A stretch of DNA of 64,000 bases from Cricetomys ansorgei (GCA_026225945.1 JAMJFZ010000699.1:558001-622000); one strand, 5' to 3'; numbered from the stretch's first letter, positions 22,271 to 33,608 are shown. Numbers and translations: made by a program. Notes: generated by a model not told the origin, from the letters alone.

Positions 22271-23492
22271 CCTGGCTGGAAACAAAATTGCCTTCAGAGG
22301 TTAAAGCTGCACAATATGCTATATTATAAAACTTAGCTGTATCTAAATTTTCAAACCAAAAACGCTGCTCCGACGACACCAGTGCCACCCTATTTTTGTG
22401 CCTCACAGTGATTATGGCCTAGAGCCAAATGCTGAATCCTTGCTCAAATAGACATACTAACGATATTCTTTTAAATGCATCCTCTTCTCTGAAGTTAATT
22501 CCAAAGAACAGTTTCAGAAGAGGCAGGAAAAGTGTGAATTGGTGTTTCCTGACCCTCCTGTACAGGGAGCAAAGGGAACACAGCTTGGCATCTTATTTAT
22601 TCAAAATGCTGGACTTGATCAATATTAAACAGTCCTAATTTATAAGAGCAAGTTGACCTTGGAGGCTAACAAAAAACAGAAATAGGAGTAGTCACTTGCA
22701 CAATAGGCAGCTTGCCACTCTAAAAGTATCCAAAGGGAATCCGCCAAGACTGGTTTAATTAAGATATTTGGAAACTCATAAAGAGAAAGGCTTACAGTGA
22801 CCCAAAGAGTATGGACAACAGTCATTTCCTACTTGTGCAGTTACCTATTATCCAGGCACAAATACAAGCCACCATTCATCCCTGTCACAGAACAAAGTGA
22901 AAGAGCTGACCATTCCTAGACCTTGACATCACTGGAAGAGAAAGTCTCATGTATGTGAAAAAAAATAATATAAAGGGAAGAGAAGAAATACAACAGGAAG
23001 AAGATGAAGAGGAACCAAAACCACCATTAACAGAATGGAAATGACAGGATGAAGAAATTACGGTTCAAGAACAAGACACGCAATGAATCTGACAGCATTC
23101 ATGCCCTTTGAACAAGCAATAGGGACTATTATCAGATCAATAAAAAGAATTCCCAGGTTCCAGATACAAATTATGTTATTAACACTAAGAATAAAAGTTA
23201 GGGTATGATGGCTGAAGAACATGCATAGGTGTTATAGTACATTCAACTGTCCCTCTTGTTTTTGTGAAGACTATATCTGAAACATGGCATCTACAAATAT
23301 AACTCACCAGCAAAACATGATTTTAAAAAGTGTCCAGTAAAGTAGGATGCTACCTCTGGAAACCTACAGCTTTTACGAACAGCCAGTCTTGCTACATGAA
23401 GTTAGAGTTTTTTAGGAATTCTAACAAGTTGAATAAGACAAGAAAAAATGGTAGGTATAACATATGGAAGTAAGAAATAAAACTCTATTTGT

Positions 23493-23625
23493 AAGCTAGG
23501 TATAATGGAGTACACCTTCCATCCCAGCACTCAGGAGGCAGAGGCAGGCAGATCTCTGTGAGTTCATGGCCAGCCTGATGTACAAAGTGAGTTCCACGAC
23601 TGTCTCAAAAATAAAAAAGAAATGA
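23493..23625 (+). mobile_element. B1 SINE, well preserved
   Basis: GCTAGGTATAATGGAGTACACC, CATCCCAGCACTCAGGAGGC, AGAGGCAGGCAGATCTCTGTG, AGTTCATGGCCAGCCTGATG, GACTGTCTCAAAAATAAAAAAG. A good B1 copy, antisense to Mtm1. Confidence 0.9.
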
Positions 23626-24455
23626 AAAACAAAATCAAACCTGTGTTTGTAGAAAACCCAATAATGTCTTGCTAAAGTACAGTGTTTCCACAAAGCAAAT
23701 GAAAACAGGAACCAACACAAAGTTGCAATAATTGGTTGAAGTTCATCCCCAAACTGAATAACTCAAATGATTATCAATTAGTGAATCATGGGATGCTTCT
23801 CAGTAATAAAACGTAGGTGTTACTGATATACACAACATAAAGATGAGGATGGAAAGCACAGCAAAGCAGCCAATCACCAAGATCAGATAAACCCAGCATC
23901 CAAGTGTCAGAGAACTACTATCATTAACCCCACATTCTACGGTTGGGAAGTTAGGAATCAGTATTGAAAATTTCTAGAAAATATATTTTCAGATTTTAAA
24001 ACTATATTTTTAGAAACCCGAAAGATGACCAAGTGAATTACAATGGAAATTAGGATATGCTAGAACATGATACTAAAGAAATCATTATGTTTTGAAACAC
24101 CCAAAAAGTGGGATGAACACAGAGAGGGGAAAACAAAGAGGAGAGTAACTTCTGGACTAGCTTTTAAGTGGAGAAAGCAAAGGTCTGAATAGTGTGTGAA
24201 AGAACTTGAGGGATGCAAGTATATAGCATCTGTTTGTGGTTGCTCAAGCTTCCAAAAGAAATTAACTCAGAAGGCTGACTATCTGCTGGATGGAGCAGAA
24301 ACATGCCTGTCCAGAGACTGGGATAGACGCAAGAGATTTCTGAATGTATCTTGCTATGAAATTGATCTTAAAATAATTTAAAGTTTCAAAATCACATCAT
24401 CAGGTTGGTCCTACTGCTACAACTGACACACTTAGTAAAACTAACCAAGAAAAAG

Positions 24456-24570
24456 GCAAAGCTGGGTGTGGTGGCATACGCCTGTCATTCTGGCACTAGG
24501 AATGTGGAGGCAGGATGATCAAGAGAAGGCCAGCTCTACTACTGAGTGAGCTTGAGGCTTACCAGCCTAA
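24456..24570 (+). mobile_element. B1-like SINE
   Basis: GCTGGGTGTGGTGGCATACGCC, TGTCATTCTGGCACTAGG, GTGGAGGCAGGATGATCAAG, GGCCAGCTCTACTACTGAGTG. The head is well kept; the right half is diverged. Confidence 0.8.
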
Positions 24571-25109
24571 ATGAGACCATGACATCAAGGAGAAGGGGCA
24601 GATGGGCAAACAGACAGTTGAAAATCTTCCAGATGGCTCTACTTGAAACTCTACTAACATTCAAGGAAATGGTAAGCTCCAACCTTACACAGACTTCCAA
24701 AAAAAGAGAGAAGGGGAACGTCCCAACTTGATTCATAAGGCTAGCATTGTCAATCCAGGTATTAAACTAGACGAAAACCGAAGCGAAAATTCAGTGACAA
24801 ATATAGACACTAAAATCAAAAGCAGCAGTAAGCAAGAGCGTGTGCACATTGGGTCTGTCCCAACAGCACAAATCAGCTAATGTTGCAGTAGGACTAGAAA
24901 AATCTCTTAAAATAGCCCTCCACATCAACAAATTCAAAGAGGGCTGTGTGAGGGTGTATATCCTTACCCTCTGAGACATCTTATCCCTTACAAAGGGGGT
25001 TGGATAAAATTCACTCAACTTCTGTTTATCACCCCCAAAATGTGTGTTAGCAGCACATCTGTGCAAAGCCAAACGGAAACTCGGTCCTTGATGATGAAAT
25101 GTTGAAAAC

Positions 25110-25600
25110 AACACAACTTCTCAAACATGGCCCAGGCTCTGGCCCAGACCTGCTGAATCAGAAGCTCCAGGCACAGAGCCAGGGAACTTGTGCTGCTGGG
25201 AAAAAAAATCCCTCAGGTGATTTTGGTGCTTTTGGCTAATCAAAGTACAACCTTCACAGCAGCAGCCTGGGTATCGCTCAGGAGTTGCCTACAAATGAGA
25301 AGACTGTACTGGACTCTCTTGCCTCCTCTCACACTCACCGAGGCAGAACCTGCGCTAGCCCTAGCAGTCCGGGTGACTCCCAACAATGGAGCTGCATAGT
25401 GATCCTAAAGCAGGTGCTGTCAGTGGAGCTGGAGAATCCTGCAACCACAAGACTACTTTTCAAAAATGAGCATGCTGGTCTCACCCAGATTAAGTAAACC
25501 TGGAGGTTTGTGGGTGGGGCTCAGGCAGCTGGTATTTAAAATGCCCCAGGTGGTTCTAATGAGTAGCCAGCCTGGTAAGCCACCAGTCTGCAGTATTCCT
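25110..25600. mobile_element. Two MER20-like hAT fragments
   Basis: CTTCTCAAACATGGCCC, CAGACCTGCTGAATCAGAAGC and GGAACTTGTGCTGCT with CCCTCAGGTGATTTTGG at 25110-25230; a second set, ACCTGGAGGTTTGTGGGTGGG, GGCTCAGGCAGCTGGTATTT and GCCCCAGGTGGTTCTAATG at 25495-25565. Both follow the MER20 phrase order. The stretch between them is unassigned. Confidence 0.5.
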
Positions 25601-25739
25601 AAAGTGAGGAAATTTCTATTTAGGGACTTGGCATCCTCTCTGAAGAGCCAGGGAAAGACCCCTGCCCCCCGCAAAAAAAAGCATGTATTCTACAACAACT
25701 CGCTTTATCCTTCCCCCCCCATCTCTTCCTTCCATCCTT

Positions 25740-25850
25740 GACTTATGTATTGGAGACAGTATCTCACTATAAAGTCCAGGCTAGCCTGCACTCCTGCTTC
25801 AACCCCTGAGCTCTGAGTACAGGTACCACCACACCCATGTCTGGCACTGC
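25740..25850 (-). mobile_element. B1-like SINE, antisense
   Basis: TATTGGAGACAGTATCTCAC, TATAAAGTCCAGGCTAGCCTG, CTGAGTACAGGTACCACCAC, ACCCATGTCTGGCA. Reverse-complement B1, sense to Mtm1. Confidence 0.75.
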
Positions 25851-28559
25851 CTTCTTAACTATGATACACAGAGTCACCATATTCAGGAGAGCTCCGCAGC
25901 TGTGAACCCTGAAGTCACAAACCCCTGGTTCAAATCGTGATGTTGCCCTCTAAAAAGTTGCTTTCGACCTAACCTTTCAGAAAGAAACTTGGCACTTATA
26001 GTAATAATTTTACCCTCAAAGGAGACATTATGTAAAGGCAATGGGATAAAAGCTTGGCAAAGATTAAGCCTTACATTAATGTAAGCTATTACCGAGGCAG
26101 CTGGTTGGCACTGAAAACCAACCTGATGAAATCATCAGCAAATCAAAGCCAAAAGGTATTTCTCAATGCCCTACTGTCCCACACTGTAGCAACTGGCACA
26201 AGCAACTTTTCAACATGCACCATGTGACTAGTCGAAATGGAGATGTCCTATATGCAAAATACACAAGTGATTTCCAGTCTAGTACAAAAAAGGGCACTAC
26301 TTCTTTATTATGGTAATTATATGTAAAAATGACAGTATTTTACATCTATTATTACATATAATTGGTTACACAAAATATGTTAAACTGCATTTTGCCTGTT
26401 TACTTTTTCAATCTAGTACTCTCTATTGGTTAGTGTTGTTTCAAAGGCTTGAGAAGCCAAGGTGTAACCGGGTATATCAGACATCTCAGACATACATACA
26501 TTTCATTGACATACAGGCACTCAGGGGACACCATGAAAATGCAGATTCAGATTCTGTTAGGGGTTCTTAACTGACCTGAGATTCTGCACTGGTTGCAAGC
26601 TCTCAAGCATAGCTGCTGAGGGCTAAGGGTATCCAGACAATGTTGGTCCACAAAGGGAAACTGATGACACAGAAATGATGGGAATCCCTGGAGAAATGAT
26701 TAGAGTTGATAACAAGAAGAAAGGAAATGCCCTGCAGGGCTAGCCTCAACCTCCACTTTACACTTGACCTTAGCTGAAAAACTGAAAAGCAAAAAGCCTA
26801 TAATTAAAAAGCCATCAGACTTCCTTTACAGCAATGAACCCAGAGGTGGAGGACATTTCCAACAAGCCTCCTTGACAGAAGGTGGGACACATGCTTTCTC
26901 ACATCCCCAACCACTGTCTTGCACAAGGAACATCTTAGAACCATGAAACTCTACATAGTTGTTGCCAGTCACACAGCCAAGTGTGAAGGGCCTATTCTCC
27001 TGAGGTCTTCCTGAAGATGAAGTCAAGCTTCTGCAGGTTGTTACCCTTGACCAGCACTAACTAGGAGGTACACTGTGAGTCATAGCCAGGGGTCACTCTC
27101 ATCTATCCACTATTCCTGGTTGAGTAAACTGGGGTCATTTCTTGGCAATACTGAAATCAAATGAAGTTTCTTTTCTTCTAAGTCCCCACCTAAGCAATCT
27201 AGGCGCCATAAAGAAATGTAAAGGTCAACAAAGGGAATTGAAAGCACCACCACCCAATGCTAGGAATGTCCTTATAATTCACTTCTGTCCCAGTCACTCC
27301 CACAAACGGGAAAGGATGACGCTGATAGAGCAATGTATTCCATTTTAAGAGGCTCAGGAAACAGTGCTTCCTAGTCACTGAATGTGACCTCAAAACTGAA
27401 CCATTATCACATGCTAGAGAAAGGGCACCACTGTATGTTGTCACTGTATGTTTGTACAATTCAATGAGAGCTGAACATCTTACAAACAAAGTAACTTTAT
27501 TTTTACTATTAATTACTGCCCTTCAACTTCCCTTAGCTCTCTCCTACCCCTAACAAATTTGCAAACAAAACAAAAGTAACCCTATACTCATGACAGAGTC
27601 CAAAAATCAAGAATCTGGGAAGAAAGGGGTGGCAGGGCAGTGCATGAAGTCTCTCCCAACACTACATTCAGATTTTTCTTATTGATCCACTGTCAGAACC
27701 TGGGCAGAAGGCATAGACATAGGCTCCACTTCTTAACATGGTTAAGGAACATGACCTGTAGGCATACAACAGAATTATTCAAACCAACATGCTCAAACAA
27801 TTCTAAGTTGTCCCTCTTCTGATTCAAGTCAAAAGTATTTACAAAATACTTACTATGAACTCTGGACCAGGTTAAGTTTCATTCACAGTGTATAAACCAT
27901 CTTGGACCTCAACACTCCTCAGACGCATGCAGACGTTATTGTCAAGTCCAGCCAAGAAACCACAATACTAAACTATTAGAAGCATAAGATGTAGCAAAGT
28001 CCTTGTGGAGCCATCTTGAGATACTGAGAAACAAAGCCATGTGCCATGCAAAGGGAACCCAGACCCTGTCATTTACAATAGGGTGGCAGTGATATAGGAA
28101 ACAATCCCATCTTTGGAGCTCTTCACTAGATCATAATTGCTTTTCATCCTCATATGGAATTATTAACATCCACTCTCCTACTGAGCAGCCAAGGTCTGGT
28201 CTTGATTGGGAAAAGAAGTCTTCCATGCCTACACACTTGGATTAGAGGTGAGCAAAACTCCATGACACCAAGTCGCCTTGGTATTGCTATTTAATTATTG
28301 GCTACACAGTGCTACTGTTTTAGGAATGAATGGAGTGGAAACTCAAAAGGGATACTGATGCCCCAGGTCCATTAGAGCATCAGAATAAAATACCGCATGC
28401 TTCAATGATGACAAAGGAGGGAGTTGAGGCAGAGGCCACATGTGCAGCTGGGGTGGGAGGAGAAAGCCAAGAGCATGAAAACAAACTGCCCTCTTACACC
28501 AGTTCTCCAAATAGCAACGGCTTATGTAACACTTCAGTGCAATGATAATGCCACATGCT
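25851..28559. other. Intron 1, unassigned
   Basis: I see no exon, SINE or simple repeat of note between the B1-like element and the MIR at 28560. It could hold single-copy regulatory sequence, which cannot be judged without alignment. Confidence 0.4.
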
Positions 28560-28720
28560 TTACAAAGGGTTCTTATACACATTTGAATCCCCTTAGTAGG
28601 TCTCTGGAAGTTTGGCAGGCCAGGTTTTATTACCTCCATCTTCCAAACAGAAGAACCACCAGCAATGAGGTTAAAATAACTTGTCCAGAGTCTCACAGTT
28701 AAGAGAAACTGGGACCTCAA
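28560..28720 (-). mobile_element. MIR SINE, antisense
   Basis: TTTATTACCTCCATCTTCC, AACAGAAGAACC, AATGAGGTTAAAATAACTTG, TCCAGAGTCTCACAGTTAAG. This is the reversed MIR core. Confidence 0.65.
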
Positions 28721-29194
28721 CCTGTGTATAGAATCCAAATGCAAGGAGCTTTCCACTACCTCACATAGACAGCAGACTCATTTACCATTTCTTGGTCCTC
28801 TGTGAAATGGTGAAATGACAAAAAAAAATTGTGTACAATGTCAATTCTCTACAGAGATGCTTCCACATTCTTAAAAAGAATGAGACTGCAGTGCTATTCG
28901 GTATGGGAAAAGGTATCCCAAGCACTGGCAATGAAAGACCATCTTCTAACTACGAAGCACTGGAGTTGGAAGGCCCCTCCTGTTTTGTTACTGATTCCAA
29001 GTGAATCTTTACTCCACATGGCAAAGGGAATTTAGTACCCCAAGATCTACAAACACAGACGCCACTGCCACCTGCAATTAAAGGCTCACACCAACAATGG
29101 AAAGCAGGGAGAGGTCTAAAAAAATCCACCTTACTAAATTTCTAGTGGTTTATTAGAGCATTGCTATTCTCATTTTTCACAAATAGTGTTCAAA

Positions 29195-29310
29195 GTTGGT
29201 GTGATAGCACATTTATGTAATCCCCAGAGCCTGAGGCAGGAAGATTGTCCTGACTTTGAGGCCAGTCTGGACTACATAGGTTCTCTTTCAAAACCACAAA
29301 CCAGAACATA
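29195..29310 (+). mobile_element. B1-like SINE
   Basis: AAGTTGGTGTGATAGCACATTT, ATGTAATCCCCAGAGCCTGAGGC, TTTGAGGCCAGTCTGGACTAC, ATAGGTTCTCTTTCAAAACC. Plus-oriented B1. Confidence 0.8.
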
Positions 29311-29379
29311 ACAGAAAGAGGTTCCATATACAGTGCAAGTCAATAACAGTAAACTTTCCTTACTATGTTACAATGCTTA

Positions 29380-29560
29380 CTATGTACAAGACTGAAGCAC
29401 TAAATGGAGAGGAATCACTCAGTCCTCCCACCAACCCTTAGGAAACTATTATTATTGTTTTGACTTCTTAGACAGAGAAGCTGAGACATCTATGTAAGTA
29501 GCTTGCCCACATTCACTATGGCTTCTAGACTGTTCAATCCCAAGTCTATACCTTCTAAGT
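29380..29560 (-). mobile_element. MIR SINE, antisense
   Basis: AGGAAACTATTATTATTGTTTTGAC, GACAGAGAAGCTGAGACATC, AGTAGCTTGCCCACATTCAC. A good reversed MIR core. Confidence 0.65.
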
Positions 29561-31499
29561 AAATACCAGGTTCTTCCACTCTGAGATCTGCCAAAAAGGA
29601 ATAAATGATCTAGAAACCAGGAAATAAGGAAATCAGAACTTCCAAAAGGTCATAAATAGAATAATGAGAGAATAAATAAGAATAATGAATGACACCCATT
29701 ATGCTATTGGAAAGGTAGATAATCTTTAGAAATAACTATAAACTCCAGCCTTTGTAATCATCTGGCTACTGGTTAGAAATGTCATCTAGGGATTCTTTAA
29801 GAGTCTCTGCTTTTCTCTTTATTTTCAAGCTAGAACCATGTGTTTTCAGTGACTTCTAAAGCAACTACATTTTATTAATCCTCTTCTCTTTTTGAAGCAA
29901 TATTACAGTACTTTTTGTAACATTAGTCATTTTCAGAAACCATAGAGATTATTTTGAAAACACTAAACATATAGAATATTAAAAGGAGTGGTACTAAATA
30001 GATGAACTTTTACAGTGGCTTCTCCTTAATGCCATTTTCTTAGTGATCGCTATTGTTCCTCAGATCTTGAGTGTTTCTTTACTCTGGAACTAGTGAACTA
30101 GTATGTCTAAAAGCCAGGCACAGAGAGATGATCATTTCAGATAACAGGTTCACAGTACAAGCCTCCATGCAAGAATACAAAGCCTCGTGAAAGGTAGGCT
30201 GAAAGTCCAGCAGACCATGGCCAGAAATCACCATGCAATCCTGGCTTCATCAGAGACTTCTACAGTTAACAGTGATCTATCTAACTAGGGAGACAGAAAT
30301 TCACTTGAAAACCATCATCGTAAGTGTTTGAAATCACTATCTGCACTGAAGGGAGCAAATGCAATGAAAATGTAAAGAAAAAAAATGATGTGATGAATTT
30401 ACCTAAGAGGTACTCATGGGAGAAATGATATCTCCAAAGAATAAATCTCTTGGATTCTGACATGTTTCATTTTCAGTGTGTTTGTTTTACAGGAGTAACA
30501 ACTATCAAAAACTAGAAATTCAAAGTGATGAGGAAGGCACTCTCAATGATGCCAGCCTGTTTAACTGTTATTTTACACTTTCAAAGTTTACTCTTTACAA
30601 CTCACCTCTGCTAGTAAACACATATTGCTTCTTTTCTTTATGTCTGACACCCCCCTGGATGAACTACATAAGGCCTTAACAATGTGTTTCCCCGTTGCTT
30701 TCCTGGTGCTTAGGCCATACATTACAGGTACATCACAAGCAGTGTTTCATGAATGAACATACTCTCTGACAATTGAGAAATAGAAGTCAGAACTTTAAGG
30801 TGAGGAGACCAATTGTATTATGAGGGCACCAGAATCTATAATCCCATGTAGTTATTAACTACTTTTGAATACTTCAGAAGCCTGTTCCACTGCTACAGAC
30901 AGAGTCACCAGTTTGAATTTCCTCTAATATGGGATCTCCTAAAGGCTAGATCTGATCCTGTAAAATGACCTGAAGTCATTTGGAGCCAAATTTGACAAAT
31001 ACACAGATCCTTCCCAGTATATGTGACAGATGAAAGCATAACATATACCATTTGGCTAGTAAACTGGTTTTTAAGAAAATTCAAAATGGCTTTAACTGTA
31101 GTAAAACTTCAGGCTCAGTCTCAATACTCCGAGGTGGATACTTCACAATGAACAGAACTGAGCTGTGGTAAGAGGAACCCAGACTAGACCAACACCAAGA
31201 AATCCCCAGAGACTTGGCTTGTCACATCAGTTTTTGTCATTGGGTTGCCTGAAGCCCGTGTCACATCAAGCTCTTCTGGGCCTCAGTTCTCTCAATCAGA
31301 AAACAAATGAACTATGTGAACGTCAGTTCTAAAATGCTGATTCCACTCTTGCGAAGGAAACCAGTTACAACCACTTGTCTCATACCTCAAAGGCATCCAT
31401 CAAGCCCGTGATACGTTTTTCGCAGGAGATTCACTTTATTTTTGCTTATGCAAATACTAAAATTAGTTTTCACTTCCTGAGCGCAAAACACAGTTAAGG
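29561..31499. other. Intron 1 before the CpG island, unassigned
   Basis: No exon recognised. 31278-31340 (CTGGGCCTCAGTTCTCTCAATC, AAATGAACTATGTGAACG) is a short MIR 3' trace. No clear rodent SINE was seen in the 2 kb nearest the promoter. Confidence 0.4.
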
Positions 31500-32118
31500 G
31501 AGGCAACCCGGCCAAGGGCGCTTGTTAGCATACTTCCGACTGCATATCGGGGAAACTAACAGTTCCTTCTCAAAGCTTCTCTCAACTGTTGCAAAAGCAG
31601 ATAACCTCCTGTGTATGACACAAAAACACTGGCAGAGAGCGACGACGAACGGTTCACGGCCAGTGCCAGGGTGTTGCCACTTGGCGGGGCCACGGGGGAT
31701 GCAGAGGGTGCCCGCCCCGAGCTCAGGGCCAAGGCAAGGAGCGGTAGCCGGGAAGCCAGGGCGGCTGTTCTGCGCGCTGGCCACCCTGGGACAGGGAAGC
31801 AAAATACAGGCAGTGGTTTCGACCCTCAGCACTCCCTGATTCCTGTCCCAGCCTTCGCCCGCCGCCACAGGAGGACCTAGGGCAAGGAGAACACGGGAAG
31901 CCGGAGGGAGGCACCTGCCCGTGGCTCCCGGGCCTCAGACCTGCCTCGCGGGGACAGCAAAGGCGCTCCAGCGAACCCCACCCCCACCCTGGCGGGGGTG
32001 GCCAGACCCTTCGCGACCCGCCGGCCCATGGAGTCCCTACTTCCTCCTTCAGACCCTCTCATCCTGGGTTCCTGCAGCACCCGGCTCCTTGCCAGGCCAA
32101 CCGAGAACGCGCACCCAC

Positions 32119-32200
32119 CTCGGGCTCAGGGCGCCACCGCCGTTGCCAGGCTGCTCAGCTCAGGCGCCCCGCTCCACCCCCTCTACGCTCGCCCCTCCCA
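32119..32200 (-). other. Mtm1: Proposed non-coding exon 1 of Mtm1 (5' UTR)
   Basis: On the minus strand the CpG island contains GAGCCCGAG followed directly by GTGGGTGCG, a good donor site with the exon ending at 32119. There is no ATG between 32200 and 32119, as expected for a 5' UTR exon that joins the CTTCCAGG leader of exon 2. The text around GCAGCCTGGCAACGGCGG resembles the human MTM1 leader as I remember it. The donor is read directly; the 5' end is only inferred from a GC box at 32214-32220 and an inverted CCAAT box at 32274-32278. A different start within about 100 bases is quite possible. Confidence 0.65.
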
Positions 32201-32213
32201 CTTCACGCTCGCT

Positions 32214-32220
32214 CCGCCCC
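32214..32220 (-). promoter_or_regulatory. GC box (Sp1/KLF-type) in Mtm1 promoter
   Basis: CCGCCCC on the plus strand (GGGGCGG on the transcribed side) lies about 100 bases upstream of the exon 1 donor. A second CT-rich GC-type element, GCCCCTCCCAC, is at 32191-32201. Such elements commonly set start sites in TATA-less island promoters. Confidence 0.5.
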
Positions 32221-32273
32221 CGAGGCCTCCCGGGTCTTAGGTCACAGTGGCGGTCTGTCTCTTCCCATCTCTC

Positions 32274-32278
32274 ATTGG
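32274..32278 (-). promoter_or_regulatory. CCAAT box (NF-Y type), reading AGCCAATGAG on the minus strand
   Basis: The plus strand CTCATTGGCT is AGCCAATGAG in the direction of Mtm1, a strong NF-Y consensus (CCAAT with a preceding purine-G). It lies roughly 70-80 bases upstream of the inferred start, the usual NF-Y distance, and 11 bases from an E-box, a spacing often seen for USF/NF-Y pairs. The functional role is inferred. Confidence 0.6.
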
Positions 32279-32289
32279 CTGAGCTTGGA

Positions 32290-32295
32290 CACGTG
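32290..32295. promoter_or_regulatory. CACGTG E-box (USF/MYC/TFE-type)
   Basis: The palindrome CACGTG sits in GGACACGTGATTTG. The flank GACACGTGAT is close to elements bound by USF and by MiT/TFE factors, which control endosome-lysosome genes. That would fit a phosphoinositide phosphatase of endosomes, but the link is inference from a short motif. Confidence 0.5.
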
Positions 32296-32403
32296 ATTTG
32301 AGGGTGGCAGGAAGGTGCTGGGTGACCTAAGTAGCCTCTTCTAGCTCTTCACTCGTGAGGCTGCTGGGAAACCCTGTTTGACGGGTCCAGAGCGTAGAGG
32401 CAT

Positions 32404-32417
32404 CTGGGAATTGTAGT
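32404..32417 (-). promoter_or_regulatory. ZNF143/Staf-like element (ACTACAATTCCCAG)
   Basis: On the minus strand the sequence reads ACTACAATTCCCAG followed by ATGC. This is nearly identical to the long ZNF143 (Staf) motif found in many CpG-island and bidirectional promoters, where ZNF143 often acts with loop-anchoring factors. It is about 200 bp upstream of the proposed exon 1. At 14 bases a chance match is unlikely. Confidence 0.7.
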
Positions 32418-32460
32418 TGGCAACATGGTGCTGGAAATGGGCAGGGCCGAGATGCCGGGG

Positions 32461-33540
32461 TCCATCCCTGTAGAAAAGTAGGAGTCAGTGTCAGGCAGAA
32501 GCTACTGGGAAGCTTAGTCCCAGTACTTTGACACTACGTCTGTCCAAAAAGAGGGAAAATCTAAAGGGAAAACTGTTCTAGATTAAATTGTAGCAGACGT
32601 CACGAAGTTGAACTGTTACTATTGGGTGCTTGAAGTTGAAAAATATCATTGATTCTGTACAATATCTGCAACTCATAAGCCCACAATATAGCTGGGAGTG
32701 TACCTCATGCTATGCCAGCATGTTCCAAAAAGCACTACTGAACCTGTAAAAGGAAATAGGTCAAAATTCCTTCTGCTTTCCAAGGTTCGGATCAGCTGAC
32801 CATTGAAACAGTAAATAGAAAGTGAAAGTGGGGAGAGGATACAAATGTAAGAAGACGGTACCGTGCTTAATCAAATAAATACACTTAATCTGGCTCATAA
32901 AAGAATGTGCATAATGTTTCTTGGTTTTGCGTTGCATATTAATCATACATGAGAACTTTGGGTAAACAGGAATTACTTCACCATAATGAGTTTTTTTCCT
33001 CTTCTTCTATTGGGTGGTTTTCAAGCATCTAAAAGCAACTCTTTGGCCCAATAGCATTCAAATATGCACACACATATTCAAATATCATTATGAAGCACCT
33101 AAACTCTATCTTCAGCTTCACTTTCCTAATTTCAGTTATGCACTATTGAAACTGTGGTCTAAAAGCATTAAATGGAAAAGCCCACAAATAATTTATAAAT
33201 TTTAAATTTTACACTATTTTGAGGTGATGAAATATCTCACTACCCAGCTCCATCCCAGCTGAGATGTGAATCATCCCTTTTCCAGGACATTCATGCTGTC
33301 TGCATACTTCCTATTAGTCACTTGGTTGCTGTCTTAGTTATCAGAGTGACTATAGTGGTAGTTCAGGATATGTGTTCAAGTTAACCTGATTCCCTCAAAG
33401 CCCAAGAATAGTACAATTTTATTCTATTTTATTGCTAGCTGATGCTATTAACTTCTTACTGTGCTTAATTCATGATTACCATTTATGGTTTCAAGCCTCT
33501 ACTATGGGATCCTGGAAGCTATATTCCTCAGAGATTAAGG
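32461..33540. other. Upstream flank of Mtm1, unassigned
   Basis: AT-rich flank right of the island. No exon with credible splice sites and no SINE was recognised. Open frames at 32761 and 33014 are short and unsupported. Confidence 0.4.
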
Positions 33541-33541
33541 C

Positions 33542-33602
<61 letters not shown>
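33542..33602. repeat. (GT)n(GA)n microsatellite
   Basis: About 9 GT units and then about 20 GA units, followed by a G-rich run. Confidence 0.95.

Positions 33603-33608
<6 letters not shown>

Larger units (their letters stand above)
1..32200 (-). other. Mtm1: Mtm1 gene, 5' part (myotubularin), partial
   Basis: This is the transcription unit of myotubularin, a 3-phosphatase for PI3P and PI(3,5)P2 that acts on endosomal membranes; loss causes X-linked centronuclear myopathy in humans (established knowledge). Seen here: three in-phase coding exons on the minus strand with canonical AG/GT borders, whose lengths (63 coding bases, 73, 95) match MTM1 exons 2-4, plus a CpG-island promoter about 20.8 kb upstream. 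The gene runs off the left edge inside intron 4; the rest of PH-GRAM, the phosphatase domain and the C-terminal coiled coil are not in the window. Intron 3 is 7804-9545, intron 2 is 9619-11283 and intron 1 is 11355-32118. The right end (the transcription start) is an estimate. Confidence 0.95.
31500..32460. promoter_or_regulatory. Mtm1: CpG island over the Mtm1 promoter and first intron start
   Basis: This is the only long CpG-rich, GC-rich stretch in the 64 kb; CG dinucleotides are frequent from about 31500 to 32460 and rare on both sides. It holds the proposed exon 1 donor and runs about 600 bp into intron 1. I see no TATA box at a fitting place, which is typical of a housekeeping island promoter with spread starts. 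Open frames inside it (for example 31494-31868 on the minus strand) follow from the low frequency of AT-rich stop codons and are not proposed as genes. Divergent transcription to the right is possible but not shown. Confidence 0.9.

Noticed and set aside
28343..28756. 137-codon ORF on the minus strand
   Set aside because: It overlaps a MIR SINE and shows no motif or splice context.
31494..32301. Overlapping ORFs on both strands in the CpG island
   Set aside because: GC-rich sequence has few stops; the frames overlap on both strands and none matches a known protein. The region is explained by the promoter and first exon.
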